This document shows, one piece after another, positions 35,001 to 45,362 of a stretch of DNA of 64,000 nucleotides (positions are counted from its first letter, which is position 1; each line of letters starts with the position of its first letter). Source of the stretch: Macrosoma leucophasiata (Eukaryota; Arthropoda; Insecta; Lepidoptera; Hedylidae); contig JAWQUS010000010.1 in assembly GCA_036365455.1 (NCBI GenBank), positions 13,524,501 through 13,588,500 on the forward strand, read 5' to 3'. Position numbers and translations under genes: made by a program. A model generated the notes under the pieces. That model did not search any database, was not told where the DNA came from, and was given only the letters and a program-made list of their open reading frames with translations.

Positions 35001-38000
35001 TTTCTACGAAAGACATGAGGGAAGAAGACGGCATATTGTAAGTTGACGGCATATTGTAACTTGATTGTAATAGTCACAGTTGTTAAGGCAATGGTGGTAG
35101 AGCTCCAGTGACTGAGGGCTTGCGGGCGTAGGCACCACCACATTGTCTGATATACTTGCCGCTAAATGGTAGTGTTCAGCATTATCGTGTTCCGGTCAGA
35201 TGGTAGTGTACGGCCCTGTAATTTCCGGCACAGAGGCATTGCACCGGAGGCCTCAGTAGTGATAACGCGTCTGCATTTTGACCTCTTGTCTTTTTGTGGG
35301 TGTCTATAGGCTGCAGTCATCATTAAACAATTTCATTACATTAAAAAATGATTTTTTTGCATAGATATTCTGTAACACATGCTTTGTGATGAATTTCAGA
35401 CAAAAATTATCTGGCTAAAATTATCTGGCTAAAATTATCTATTCATTATTAAAGCTAATTTTCTGATGTCGCACTTAATCAAACTCCCAAAAACATATTT
35501 TTCATTTTCTGCTGAACTTCGTTTTTTTATGAAACCCACAGAAGCCGTTAACCAAAATTATCTGCAAAATTATTAAAAAAATAAACCAGAACATGAAGAT
35601 TAATGAAGAGAACTCAATTTGGAGCAGGATTAGGGATGCATTCTTCCTGAATTTTTTTCCTCCACTTATTATTATTACTCCTTTTATTTTGAAGTTCATT
35701 TCGTTCTAACAGATTTTACTTATTTATTTATTTATACTTTAATGCACAAGAACAGTACATAGGGCGGACTTAATGCCACTAGGCATTATCTCCCAGTCAA
35801 CCATTGGGTAGTACAGAAAAACGACGACGAGGTGCAAGAATGATTCAATCTTAAGACATAAAAGAAAAGAAAAACTAAACATACTAAAGTAATTATTTAT
35901 GAATATGTTAAAATATACGTACAGATATAAATATATATAGAACAAACAATACTTATACCTACATAAATAAAGTAATATAAAAATATACATAAATAATGAT
36001 GCTATTGAGTGTTGAATAGAAAGTTGGCCATGATTTATAGAGCAGATTTATCTTATTACATAGTTACAAATAAAAGTATAGTCTTACTTACACACGATCG
36101 CCAATAAGGACCATTGTTAACTATTGCTATCCTAGCTGTGTAAACATTGACAAAGTTTTGTTTATTATTTTGCGCATGAAAAAATAAATAGGGATCCGTA
36201 TTCCATAGTTTATTACTACCCGTCAGGTAAATGCCCGTTTGGGAGTAATGGACCAGGTGCGATATTGGCAATGTCAGGTGGATATATCACGGCATAAAAA
36301 TCGCTTTTGTCGACTGCCCTCGGCTATTGTTAAATTTGTTTCGATGTGACGAAATATTGAAAATTCACTTGCACGTTCATTTAAGTTTCTCCATTGACGA
36401 ATGTACATTGTAATTGATTCACGTTGTTGTCAGAATGAAAAATATAGTTTTGCAGTGTACGCCCATGTTTGTTTTTATTCACAGACGTTTTTACTCGACG
36501 TGAATAAGTTACAATTTCATTCGTAACTGCGATTCGGATGTCGGATATTTTTCTAAGCGATGGTTAAGCCATTTTGTTTTGAAAATATTGCAAAGGAATT
36601 GATAACTTCCGACGACGACGGAATACGCTTATGTAATACTTATATTTAATATATAAGTTTAAGCACATAATTTGATAAAGCTGTCGGACAGACACATTTT
36701 TGTTACGAAATTCTCCGCAACAATATTTATTTGTTTTTTCTTGCCACTTGATGGCACCTGATCACCGACGCCTATGAACATTTGTAATACCAGGGGAGTT
36801 GCCAATGCGCTGCCAGCCCTGAAGAACTATTTTGACGCCATTTTTGAAGAATCCCATATTGTAGCTCCGAGGAAACACCTCAAAGGGAAGTTCGTTACAC
36901 AATTTACATTTTCTGGCCTGCATCGGACGTGTAAACCGAATTTATGAGTGCATGTGAAGTCTGTATGGCAACTTCTTTTTGGGCGAATAGTGCGGTGAAG
37001 GGTGGCACCGGTGGCAGGGATGGCACCATATCAAACAGTTTAGCAGAGCGTTCACCGTTATAAAAGGGGTAAAAAGCGCACAAACTCCCAATGCCTCAGG
37101 GCAGGCTCAGATGTTGGAACCTATAAAGGAGTAAAAGCGCACAAACTCGCAATGCCTCTGGGCATGCTCAGATGTTGGAACCTATCATTGACCTCTGGAT
37201 CGTTAACGATAGGATCGACGCGTCATAGACAAAAGCAAATAAATTGAACCAGAAATTTTAAATACAAAATCCTTTTCACAGGGTGATCGAAAGAGCGATA
37301 GATAAGTTGGCGCGCAGACACGGCGCCCATATAAACGAGTACGACGCGAACAATGGAGCGGACAATGTTCGCCGACTTACTGGCAAAAATGGCATGCCTC
37401 ATATACGTGATTTCACTGCAGGTAAATTCATCATAGTTCATCGATTCACACAGATTTTATCAACTGTAGAGCTTTAGTGACCGTGTTCAGTGTTCAATGG
37501 CGTGAAAATGATAAGATTTCCTCGTAAAGGTGCTGTGGCAAACATATTTAGCATCAGTAAACACAGACTACTTTTTTAAACACAACTATGCTTGTATTTA
37601 TTTCGTAGTCGTAGAAGTAGATAGATATACGAATTAATATTATGTAGATAAAGTTAAAACTGACCATTATTGGTGAATAATGGTCAGTTCGTCGGGTTGA
37701 AAACATGGTGATGTTTTCAACCCGACGATCCTTTTGTCATTTATCAGTGACATTGCTAAGCTACCTAGAGTATACCTATGCATAGCAGCTGTAGCTCCCT
37801 ACCAGTTGGCCACAGAGATAGATATTTTGACAAAACTCACAGACGCCAGAGAATATGTAATAATACTACATACAGACGCTAGCAATTATCAAGTTTTTTT
37901 CGTTCAACCCGTCGGTATCTAAATGCATATTATTACAACAACATTGTATTAAGAAAATATACGTAGAATGTTTATGTAAGCGATGCGTTATTACGATGGA

Positions 38001-41000
38001 TTGCCTCGAATGCTTATTCAACGCAAATGCAACCGGGATAAGATGTGTAGGTGAGCTCTGTTATCGATACGTGAATCATCTGGTTAATGCTCGTTATGGA
38101 TTCTGTAGCATTTTGGATGTGCGGAAAAGGATCAAATGGAAATACGAGTAGTAACCCATATTTTATTTATATCACGTCAATGGTGGTCATCTATTGTTCA
38201 GATATTTCACTGGCAAATGCTTAGTTATAGATTTGTATCCCGAACGAAGAAGGTCCGCTATTTATTGTTTATTTTGTAACAATAAAGAATAGACAAATAA
38301 ATAAAAAAAGGTAAGTAACAATAAATAATTGTTATTTGATAAACTTGTATAAATATTATACCTAAGTAGATACGTAGTCTATTTCTTGAAATTTGGTAAT
38401 TATTTATTTCTTACTAGTGGACCCGACAGACTTCGTCCTGTTAAAAAGATTTGTTGACTCTTTGACGTTAGGAACACACCTACATTGCTTAGAGAGTAAG
38501 TGCTTGTAATTTAATATGAACTTAATGCAATAACCATAAAGCTCAAATTGAGTTTACGTTTTAGTTAGAAGTCGTTTGTATAGGCAAAAAAAAACTGTTT
38601 TTAGGGTTTTCCCGGCAATTATTCCAATTTTTCTCACCTTTTAAACCTTTGCTAGACCTTTACGAACATTTCAAGACCAAGATAAGATAAATCCGTTCAG
38701 CCGTTCTCGAGTTTAAGCGAGACTAACGAACAGCAATTGATTTTTATATACCTATATATGGATAAAAACTTCGAAAGCTCGAGAACTATAACATTGCCGA
38801 TAACCGTATTCAGCCATTAATATGACAGAAAGATAACATGACAACTGTTGTAAAATAATATAATAAGTTCAAGACGATGACAATGGAGACAATTCCTTTC
38901 TTTGCATTAATGTAAGCACCCTCAAATTGTCCATGTTGACGTGACCTTTATGTAAAGGTTCCGCTGACATACATTTCTATTGTATTATGTGAAAAAGATC
39001 GTTATGAGAAGCCTACGTGATGTTCGTTTCACATTATTTGTTTAGAATACAGATGAAAAAAACACAAACGTTATATAGATAGAATATACAAAGCAGCAAC
39101 TGTTTGAGCATTTTGAGAAAATTTTATTGAATTTGCTTAGCAACGAATGGGCATGATATAATATAATAAATGAAATACGAGGGGTGTATCAGGGTCGGGA
39201 TATCTGGAGCTCCTCACTCTCTGCCTACCCCGCGAGGGACTTGTCATGAATATACATACATACTCGTTTAAATGTATGGGTTTATAAGTTTAAGTGAATA
39301 ATTTTGTTTTTTTTATGTAATGGAAGTGGCAAACAAGCATGCAGTTCACATTGATGTTAAGTGATGACTGCAGCCTATAGACACCCACACAAAGACCAAG
39401 GTCAAAATGCCGATGCGTTACCACTCCTGAGGCCTAAGGTGTTATGCCCCTGTGCCGGAAATTACAGGGCGGTACATTACCACCTGACCGGAACACGATA
39501 GTGCTGAACACTACCATTTAGCCGCAAGTATATAGTATATGCGGTGGTGCTTACGCCCGCGAGCTCTGTCACTGGAGCTCTACCACCAGTAAAATGGGAC
39601 ATCCCCATTTATGGGGAGCCTTTGATCCAGCAGTAAACGTTTTTCGGCTGAATGTTGGGTAAGACTAGGTCTAAGTAGACAAACTATTAATTGGGCAATG
39701 ATGAGGAAAGGATACCCAAAGTGGTGCCCTTAAAATTTTCTATTAGTTCTCGAAAGGCGAGAGCCTTCGGGCTCTATAGCAAGGTCATCTACGTAAGCAC
39801 GTCACTACAATTAAGCTCGTATCACCAATATCTCTTTCATTTGAATGTCATCAATTTGTGCAACAGATAGTCATCGATTTCTGTATAAGCTGGTGGATTA
39901 CGAAATCGTTTCTTTTTATCAGCAACGTTAGGCCAGCCGCAATATATTGCAGAATGTTTATTATTTTTACCAACACCCACGTATTTATTTTCATGTAAGG
40001 TTTTATTTCTATTTAAGAGACGACTTAAAGTTCTTTTGTTATTTTTAAATCAAACAAACAATCCTTAAAATATTATTTTTCAAATTTTTGAAAAACATTT
40101 TTAGAGTTTAATTAAATTGTAGCTTTTAATTACTATTTTGTAAATAGGGCTAGGCTGTAGTAGCTAGTAGCAGTATTCCGATATTAGCATTGCAGAAGTA
40201 GTATTTGAGACGTGAGCTTTCATTAAATTCTATGTTAATTGGGGATTTTCGAACTTACGCCATTAGAGAAATTCGAGAAAATGCTCAGTGTCGCCTATTA
40301 AGTGCGTGGTACACGAAAAACGTAACCGATGATCGTATGTGTTTGCTTGTATGTATAACTACAAGTATTTATCTCTGCGAGGTCTCTAGGTGCGATGCGA
40401 CATTCCTCCGATTTTTTTCAAAATATGTCCCAAATTCGTTATACCGGCTGAAGTATGAATTATAAGACAGTAAAAGTACCCACCTAATAGGTATGAGTGC
40501 GTTACCACAGAAAAAGTTAGTTTTAACTATAATGCTGCTTTTGTTTCATAACATTAAAAACACACCGCACTGCCAAAAGCAATGTGTAATGCTTTGAACG
40601 ATAACGTCGTGCTTTTTTTATGTAACCAAGGTGGCAAACCAGCGTGCAGTTCACATGGATGTTAAGTGATGACTGCAGCCTATAGACATCTACACAAATA
40701 ACCAGAGGTCGAAATGCAGATGAGTTGCCACCTCTGCTCGTAAGTGGTTATGTCTCTGTGATAGCTATTGCGGGGTCATACATGCCCATGTGCTTTCGCC
40801 TTTCTAGTGATGCGACTGAAATTTGCCGTGCGCTGTAAAATCTGATTTGCATTTAGCTCATAAGGCATTTCTGTTGTCTTATTATTTAGTTTTCTATCGT
40901 AAAAATTCCATATGTGGGTCAAATCATCTAACTAGATTTTAAACATTTCGTTTGCTTAAGCATTATGTTTTTACTGAGCATTTTATTTTGTTCTTTACCC

Positions 41001-41152
41001 CAGGTGTCGCCAATAGATGCTGTTCAGTCAGAATACCTCGACAGGTCTCCGAAGACAAGCGAGGGTATTTAGAAGACCGACGGCCGGCTGCTAACGCGGA
41101 TCCCTATAGAGTTATTTCAATTATGCTCCGGACTTGCGTTTTTGACGAGTAG
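25873..41152 (+). CDS. Glutamine synthetase-like protein, seven exons, probable pseudoenzyme
   Basis: Exons 25873-26038, 27568-27729, 31036-31249, 32548-32620, 34853-35037, 37282-37421 and 41004-41152 join in phase to about 362 residues, normal for a eukaryotic cytosolic GS. Family motifs in order: [138 protein letters not shown]. Active-site changes: FGxEQE is FNQE; the Glu of NAEVMP and of QWEFQ are lost; the GxxxHTN His region is GTFVYFST; the HET motif is NGM. Ligation of Glu and ammonia is therefore unlikely, while the fold and parts of the nucleotide/phosphate-binding Arg motif remain. An expressed non-catalytic paralog is inferred. All exons are open, so it is not a simple decayed gene. 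Confidence 0.85.
26755..27036 (+). mobile_element. tRNA-headed SINE family A, copy 1
   Basis: The head cctcggtagcctaatggta...ctgggtttgata resembles a tRNA A and B box. The body contains the common segments ccagtacctcgaagtttg, caacaggctcgccac and gggattacaggcgtaaag. It lies in GS-like intron 1. Confidence 0.75.
27568..27729 (+). CDS. GS-like exon 2: beta-grasp WYFDGS segment
   Basis: The exon lies between gttccag and gttagt. It encodes [21 protein letters not shown], then [20 protein letters not shown] and [13 protein letters not shown]. This is the hallmark N-terminal GS domain. Both ends are phase 1. Confidence 0.85.
28004..28072 (+). pseudogene. Decayed partial copy of GS-like exon 2
   Basis: About 55 nt match exon 2 (SNTDQxNPDNSD.YIFPE) with about four changes, then diverge after the Pro-Glu codons. 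The copy has no acceptor or start of the exon and sits 275 bp past the real exon. It is a relic of local duplication and is unlikely to be spliced in. Confidence 0.75.
28269..28385 (+). repeat. SINE-like family C, 5' relic
   Basis: tgatggtagagttctagtgatggtgctcg is recognisable; the rest is eroded. Confidence 0.5.
29965..30445 (+). mobile_element. ~480 bp non-autonomous element (family M), copy 1
   Basis: The ends ggagatgttgc and gcaacatct are inverted. The interior has no ORF and matches copy 2 over nearly its whole length in opposite orientation, including the catggcgg- and gccatgttgg-bearing centre. It lies in GS-like intron 2. Confidence 0.75.
30487..30662 (+). repeat. Helitron-like short element
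   Basis: It starts tccctacttatattataaat, contains (gtct)n and gaacgactgaaccgatttt, and ends with the hairpin-forming cgcgggcgaagccgcggg followed by cagcta. Ends resemble Helitrons, but no CTRR terminus is certain. Confidence 0.5.
31036..31249 (+). CDS. GS-like exon 3: first metal-ligand motif, altered
   Basis: The acceptor is attttcag. It encodes [20 protein letters not shown], then LGWPPGGF and [20 protein letters not shown]. The first Glu of FGxEQE is Asn. To join exon 4 in frame (FY-R-CCLYAG) the exon must end at 31249, so the donor is GC (gccagt) rather than GT. Confidence 0.82.
31281..31542 (+). repeat. SINE-like family C inserted 31 bp past GS-like exon 3
   Basis: A near-complete copy with a small deletion near the 5' end. 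It separates exon 3 from its decayed duplicate. Confidence 0.8.
31605..31825 (+). pseudogene. Decayed copy of GS-like exon 3 with downstream intron
   Basis: Stretches such as ctagagatctcatg, cacccgg.ccatat and actgtgctaca match exon 3 in order. The match runs on into the following intron (gtattat-gat-tgatca). Stops and indels break the frame. A SINE at 31281-31542 separates it from the real exon, so the duplication probably predates the SINE or the SINE landed at its edge. Confidence 0.75.
31876..32375 (+). repeat. Dispersed repeat D, copy 1 (before GS-like exon 4)
   Basis: It matches 34547-34772 in inverse orientation: gctacctagag, aggtattaat-aatacca, ttcaattccttcatagaaga, acgcatgtggcagccattgc, acccgtcacacgacgccgcc. 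This copy has an extra ~170 bp in the middle. Confidence 0.75.
32548..32620 (+). CDS. GS-like exon 4 (73 nt)
   Basis: Between gttcacag and gtactt. It encodes [21 protein letters not shown], then WNFQ. The canonical NAEVMPxQWEFQ is changed at both Glu positions. It ends in phase 0. It is flanked by inverted copies of one repeat in the neighbouring introns. Confidence 0.82.
32841..33014 (+). repeat. SINE-like family C, 5' truncated
   Basis: It begins at ctaaatggtaatgtatggg and runs to the tail. It lies in GS-like intron 4. Confidence 0.7.
33026..33618 (+). repeat. Dispersed repeat E, copy 2
   Basis: It runs from aaaccggacaagtgcgagt through (gaca)n to ggtacggaaccctaa, in GS-like intron 4. Confidence 0.65.
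33728..33833 (+). mobile_element. SINE family B, copy 3, partial
   Basis: The head gcgggttcgatccccgcacc and tail acctagtgtggggctgtgag remain, with the middle deleted. Confidence 0.65.
33930..33954. repeat. Hairpin, 11 bp stem
   Basis: aagagtggatt, tat, aatccactctt, in GS-like intron 4. No terminator role is expected in this genome. Confidence 0.6.
34477..34545 (-). mobile_element. SINE family B, copy 4, tail only
   Basis: taggcttaaacctgtgtcgtgggtgccg matches the tail half. It abuts the inverted repeat D copy. Confidence 0.55.
34547..34772 (-). repeat. Dispersed repeat D, copy 2 (after GS-like exon 4)
   Basis: Inverted relative to copy 1, shorter by an internal deletion. The pair brackets the 73-nt exon 4. 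Confidence 0.75.
34853..35037 (+). CDS. GS-like exon 5
   Basis: Between gctcgcag and gtaagt. It encodes [20 protein letters not shown] and ends [17 protein letters not shown] plus two bases. The HTN motif that contributes an active-site His in GS is absent, but STKxMRE is kept. The 18 bp around the donor are repeated in tandem just downstream. Confidence 0.83.
35027..35062 (+). repeat. 18 bp tandem duplication spanning a splice donor
   Basis: gacggcatattgtaagtt is followed at once by gacggcatattgtaactt. The first contains the exon 5 donor; the second is a weaker potential donor whose use would place an in-frame TAA in the message. Confidence 0.8.
35091..35348 (+). repeat. SINE-like family C, 54 bp past the GS-like exon 5 donor
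   Basis: A near-complete copy missing part of the last block. Confidence 0.78.
36735..36965 (+). repeat. Dispersed repeat F, copy 2
   Basis: Same blocks with substitutions, in GS-like intron 5. Confidence 0.6.
37058..37185 (+). repeat. Tandem duplication, 2 x ~62 bp
   Basis: agcgcacaaactc.caatgcctc and gctcagatgttggaacctat occur twice, ~97 bp before GS-like exon 6. Confidence 0.8.
37282..37421 (+). CDS. GS-like exon 6
   Basis: Between tttcacag and gtaaat. It encodes [20 protein letters not shown], then [20 protein letters not shown] and IRDFTA. GS usually has HET after RRLTG; here it is NGM, removing an active-site Glu. Confidence 0.83.
37658..37727. repeat. Two adjacent perfect hairpins with identical loops
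   Basis: Arms 37658-37671/37676-37689 (14 bp) and 37690-37706/37711-37727 (17 bp) abut without a gap, and both loops read ggtg. It lies in GS-like intron 6, 237 bp past exon 6. Confidence 0.9.
38414..38762 (+). repeat. Dispersed repeat, actagtggacccgacagac type
   Basis: ctagtggacccgacagactt, then ccgttcagccgttctcgag and gaacagcaattgatttttat. It lies in GS-like intron 6. Confidence 0.45.
39306..39590 (-). repeat. SINE-like family C, full copy, minus strand
   Basis: All blocks in reverse, with the tail as a T run at 39306. It lies in GS-like intron 6. Confidence 0.82.
39612..39662 (+). mobile_element. RTE-type LINE 3' tail remnant
   Basis: A short decayed match to the same tail (gcctttgatccagcagtaaa, cggctgaatg). 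Confidence 0.4.
40612..40787 (-). repeat. SINE-like family C, 3' half, minus strand
   Basis: Tail through the tgtctctgtgatagctatt block only. Confidence 0.68.
41004..41152 (+). CDS. GS-like terminal exon 7
   Basis: After taccccag. It encodes [20 protein letters not shown], then [15 protein letters not shown] and RTCVFDE before TAG at 41150-41152. The RIPR and EDRRP motifs are intact. Confidence 0.85.
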
Positions 41153-41226
41153 TACAAAATCACAACTGGTATTAATAATATAATCTTTTTATTTTATAAA
41201 CATGTTTGTATTTTGTGGAACTTGTT

Positions 41227-41232
41227 ATTAAA
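41227..41232 (+). promoter_or_regulatory. Candidate ATTAAA poly-A signal of the GS-like gene
   Basis: A variant hexamer 75 nt past the stop codon and before a SINE insertion. It is supported only by position. Confidence 0.3.
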
Positions 41233-41297
41233 CGTGGAGTACCTACCTACAATCGGATTGCTAAACATTTAACGCTTAATATAGAACAGCTTTTTTT

Positions 41298-41582
41298 CTG
41301 GTGGTCGAGCTCTAGTGACGGAGCTCGCGGGCTTAGGCACCACCGCATTACCTAATATACTTGCCGCTAAATGGTAGTGTTCAGCACTATCGTGTTCCGG
41401 ACAGGTGGTAATGTATGGCCCTGTAATTTCCGGCACAGAGGCATAACACCTTAGGTCTCAGGAGTGGTAACGCATCTGCACTTTGACCTTGGTCTATGTG
41501 TGGGTGTCTATAGGCTGCAGTAATCACTTAAAACAATGTGAACTGCTAGCTTGTTTACCACTTCCATAACATTAAAAAAAAA
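41298..41582 (+). repeat. SINE-like family C, full copy, 145 bp past the GS-like stop
   Basis: Complete. Its A tail is followed 28 bp later by a perfect 34 bp palindrome. Confidence 0.82.
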
Positions 41583-41609
41583 GCTTTTTCTCGAAAACAG
41601 CGTTTTCCG

Positions 41610-41643
41610 GGCCCGATACCGGGTCGCGACCCGGTATCGGGCC
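41610..41643. repeat. Perfect 34 bp palindrome, no loop
   Basis: ggcccgataccgggtcg followed directly by its reverse complement. GC-rich in an AT-rich setting, 28 bp past a SINE A tail. Confidence 0.9.
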
Positions 41644-41730
41644 ATCAGGATAAAATAACCAGTCACAACACTTCCTCGTCTTAAAAATATTACGAATTAT
41701 CGATCGACGCTATCGTAAATGTTCTTTAAT

Positions 41731-41819
41731 TGCCCCCGTAATAACTATCACAGAGATATAACAACTTAGGTCTCAGGGTTGGCCTCGCATCTGCATTTTG
41801 ACCTCTAGTTTTTGTGTAG
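41731..41819 (+). repeat. SINE-like family C, internal fragment
   Basis: cccgtaataactatcacaga to gttttt-gtgtag blocks only. Confidence 0.6.
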
Positions 41820-42049
41820 ATTATTACATATTATTTCACAAAGTGTGAAAATTACCGGTTCATGGCAGAACAATGTTTGGGATTCACATCTCTAAGGGCT
41901 TCAATAAGAAAAATGTGAAATTATGTAACTACTGTACATTATGTACCTATTACTTGACGAAATGAGTCTCAAATTATGTAGAAGAGATTAAAGTTCAGTA
42001 TCTATTTCGGTCGGTAAGTTCAAAAACTGCTACACAGGCAAAAGTTTCA

Positions 42050-43790
42050 TGGAACAGTTCATAAGTTTGACGAAACTGTGTTACGAAAATGAAGTGGGAG
42101 ATTCTTGTGTTTACAAACGTTTATACGTCTATAAGAACATTTACGCTTTTTCGAAGAAATTGTGTTTAACCTAATTAAAAACTGCTGTTTGTTTGATTAC
42201 TCATGTCCATTACACGAACCCAGTGATTAATGGCTGTTGTTTTAACTGCGTTTGTGATTTCCTGTTGGGAAAATTCGGGGTAATATACTTACGTGTGAGA
42301 ATCACGACTCAAAATAACAAAACGTTTCTCTCTTTACAAAGGATTCCAAGAAATTTAATCCCCAAATCAAATCAAGTCCGGCTCTTAAATAAAGACAATG
42401 ACAAATCAATTTGTAAAAAAAACGCAGTCCTGTCACACTTCCCCTGCTTCTTGTACATTAATTGTTCTCTTCATACTTGCACGCTGATTCCTAAGACTTG
42501 ACCTCACTCTCAGACTGTACTCAGCCTGTTTAGTCATGGTAGGTCAGTCTTGGTCTTCCTGGGCCTCTACATTATGTAATACCTAATTAAAATTAATATA
42601 TTAGTCGTATTAAAGTAGTCGCGAGAAAAAGCGCGTATGAAAATAAATTTAATTCATTCGCGTTACTCAAACAGACTGTGGTATCAACCTGTATTTTTTA
42701 AAAGTTTTCTCCGGCAATGGCTATTACATTTATGGTATTAACGAACGACTTTTTCAGGGTCAGCTAGTCTATCATATAAAAGGAGAAATTGTCTTACACG
42801 TATCTACTTGTGCTTAATTTTATCGATCACATTCAACGTTAAGCTCCATTAATCTACGATCGCTTCAGCAACGCAGTTGATAATTACAGGGTTATAAATT
42901 ACCATTCAACTGGAAAACAGCAGCGGCAAGCACTAGGCTTATACTCCCGACCTCGTTGACATTTGTAGGTATAGTTCAGCCTATCGATTCTCAATATGCA
43001 CGCACACTAGCAGGCATACACGATTGTGTTTTGTTCATACCAGACCGAACTATATTTAGCAATAGATACTTAGCCTGGATAGCACCACGATATTAGTTAT
43101 AAGTTGAAAGTTATTGTAACATTTCACATCCCTCTTTAACTTAAAGAAATCTGTGAAAGTTAGAGAAGGATGTGAATTGTACAATAACTTCAAACAAATA
43201 TCGTAGTGCAACCCAGGCCTGTACATTTTAGTCACGTCGACAAAGTGGTAAAATAAAATTAGGAAACATTTTTTAAGGGTTAAACGTAAAATGATGTTTG
43301 TTTTAACTCCCGCGTATCACATGGTGTTGTTGGATAGATCTTTAAAAACATTTTGAAGATTTGGAATAGAGGTAAGTTGGTGGTGATATTTTGAAAATTT
43401 TAACAGCTAAGGACGCTGGGCTCTTTGGAAGAGAAACTCAACATGGTGCAAGATATCCGCCATATCCACGCCATAACCTTAATTTGACGCGCCCGAATAA
43501 ATACAAAAATTCCCTCTTGGGCTCTGGGACTACTATAATATTAGCGTGTCTGAATAAAGAGAGAGAACTTATTCGTAACGAGCGACAACACTCTTTACGA
43601 TTTCCTGACTAAACCAATCACGTAATTGGTATTAAATATGAGATATACTTTATTTCATTTTAGTGTTTTTGGCAAAGTTTGCTTATTTTGGTAAGTTATT
43701 CACTACATATTATTGATTTTCTTACTATTGGAACAAATTGAATATTTTTCAACCAACGAAAAACAAAAAAGGACTAGTGAGATAGTAGAT
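42050..43790. other. Intergenic stretch past the GS-like gene
   Basis: ORFs at 42193-42501 and 43391-43612 have no recognisable domain. No other structure noticed. Confidence 0.35.
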
Positions 43791-43794
43791 TTCA

Positions 43795-43915
43795 ACGTCG
43801 GATCTCGAGGGAGTAGGACACAGCATTACCTCATCTAACTGCCACCTACCAGTGTTTATGGCTAATGTATGGTTCCACAATTGCTATCACAGAGGCAAAT
43901 AACCTAAAGATTTAA
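43795..43915 (+). repeat. SINE-like family C, eroded
   Basis: Weak match to the first 120 bp (cagcattacctcat, gctaatgtatgg, tatcacagaggca). Confidence 0.4.
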
Positions 43916-43940
43916 TTCATTCAAGACCCATTCAATTCAT

Positions 43941-44035
43941 TTTCAGGGCTATCAGCGCGTTGGTAACTCCCCTGGTGTTGCAAGTATTCGTAGGTGACGG
44001 TGACCACTCTCTATCAGGTAGCTCGTCTGCTTAAG
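43941..44035 (-). repeat. Dispersed repeat F, fragment
   Basis: Inverse match to the start of the family (tatcaggtagctcg-tctgctta, gttggtaactcccctgg). Confidence 0.5.
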
Positions 44036-44292
44036 TAAGCTAGGCACAAAGTTGCGTTGCATGTCGCGCTACAGCCTTACAGTTTTTCTCTTTTACCACA
44101 GGCAGAGAATATTATAAAATAATATTTTTTTTGCAGGGATACTTTAAAAGACGTCAAGACCACACACAGTAAATTTTACTGGTATTTTTATCACATACAA
44201 GTGATTTAAGGATTTGTTCGGTACCAACTCAAAATTAGGAAGTTAATTTAGTTCAGTATACCTTATAATAAATAAAATGAAATAATAAAATA

Positions 44293-44488
44293 CGCTTACA
44301 CTCACAGCCCCACAGTAGGTATAAACCTGTGTCGTGGGTGCCGTTGTACACATACAACACATACACAAACACCCAGACCCGAAACAAATATCTATAGGCC
44401 ATACAAATATTTGTCCCGGTGCGGGGATCGAACCCGCGACCCTTCGAATCAAACGGTCATCTCACACCGCTGGACTAACCGGGTCGTC
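44293..44488 (-). mobile_element. SINE family B, copy 5
   Basis: A full copy on the minus strand, from tail (ttacactcacagcccc) to head (gatcgaacccgcgacc, gactaaccgggtcg). Confidence 0.72.
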
Positions 44489-45362
44489 AATTTATATACC
44501 TATCATTTTTATTTTATCAATTTTCCTTTTCTGCGGTTAACATTTTTGTTAAAAGTTATTATTATAGACAATAAACGTCATTAGAGACGCGTACAAATAC
44601 CAAAGCTTTGCGTTTGAATCTAAATTGAATTGAAAAAAAATCCGTAACAATACATCGTTGAAAGGGCGATGTTCAGCTTCCTCTCATTAATAATTGCGAT
44701 CATGAGTGGATCATTTGTAAGGCCTTTTCATTCAGTTTTGTATGGAGACTAACAAGAAAGACGATGCTGATGAAGTAGAAGAAAGGGCCTTTAGTTCATA
44801 TCGTCTTAGATGTCTACGACGGACGTCTAGCCTATATGTCTAGACAGTGCACACTACGATCAGCGACTAGACCTAGAAAAATAAAAAACGTAAACGAGAA
44901 TTAAAATGATTTAAATAGATTTAAATCTAGCACTAACACTAAATCTGTGTCTTCCAATTATTTTCGTCATTTTTGTGTTAAAAAAATATAGAAACAGAAT
45001 GGCCCTGTTTTGTAATTTAAACATGTCGACTATGCGGACATGGCGGATGTTGAGATTTTATTTATTCTTTATTGTTACAAAAAATTAACAATAGATGTAA
45101 CAAATGGCGGACTTAATGCTAAAAGCATTCTCTACTAGTCAACCATTGGCAGTATGGAGAATAATGAGATGATGATTTTAAACTGTTGGTGAGTAAAATA
45201 ATGTTAGAGAATTTAAAACTTTAGGAGAATATAAAAAAATGAAAGAAGAATTGTGTTACAACGATTCAAGCAAGTTTACAAGTATAAAATTAATTTAAAA
45301 ACTAAAGTTCAGTTCTATTCTATTCTATTTTCTATTCTATTAAACTTTTCCAACAGATCGCT

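Noticed and set aside
36056..36271. Minus-strand ORF of 71 codons in a GS-like intron
   Set aside because: Looks protein-like in places, but no family was recognised and the neighbouring frame is equally open; no splice partners were found.
42193..43612. ORFs of 102 and 73 codons
   Set aside because: No recognised domain, codon pattern or splice-linked partner; could be chance in AT-rich DNA.
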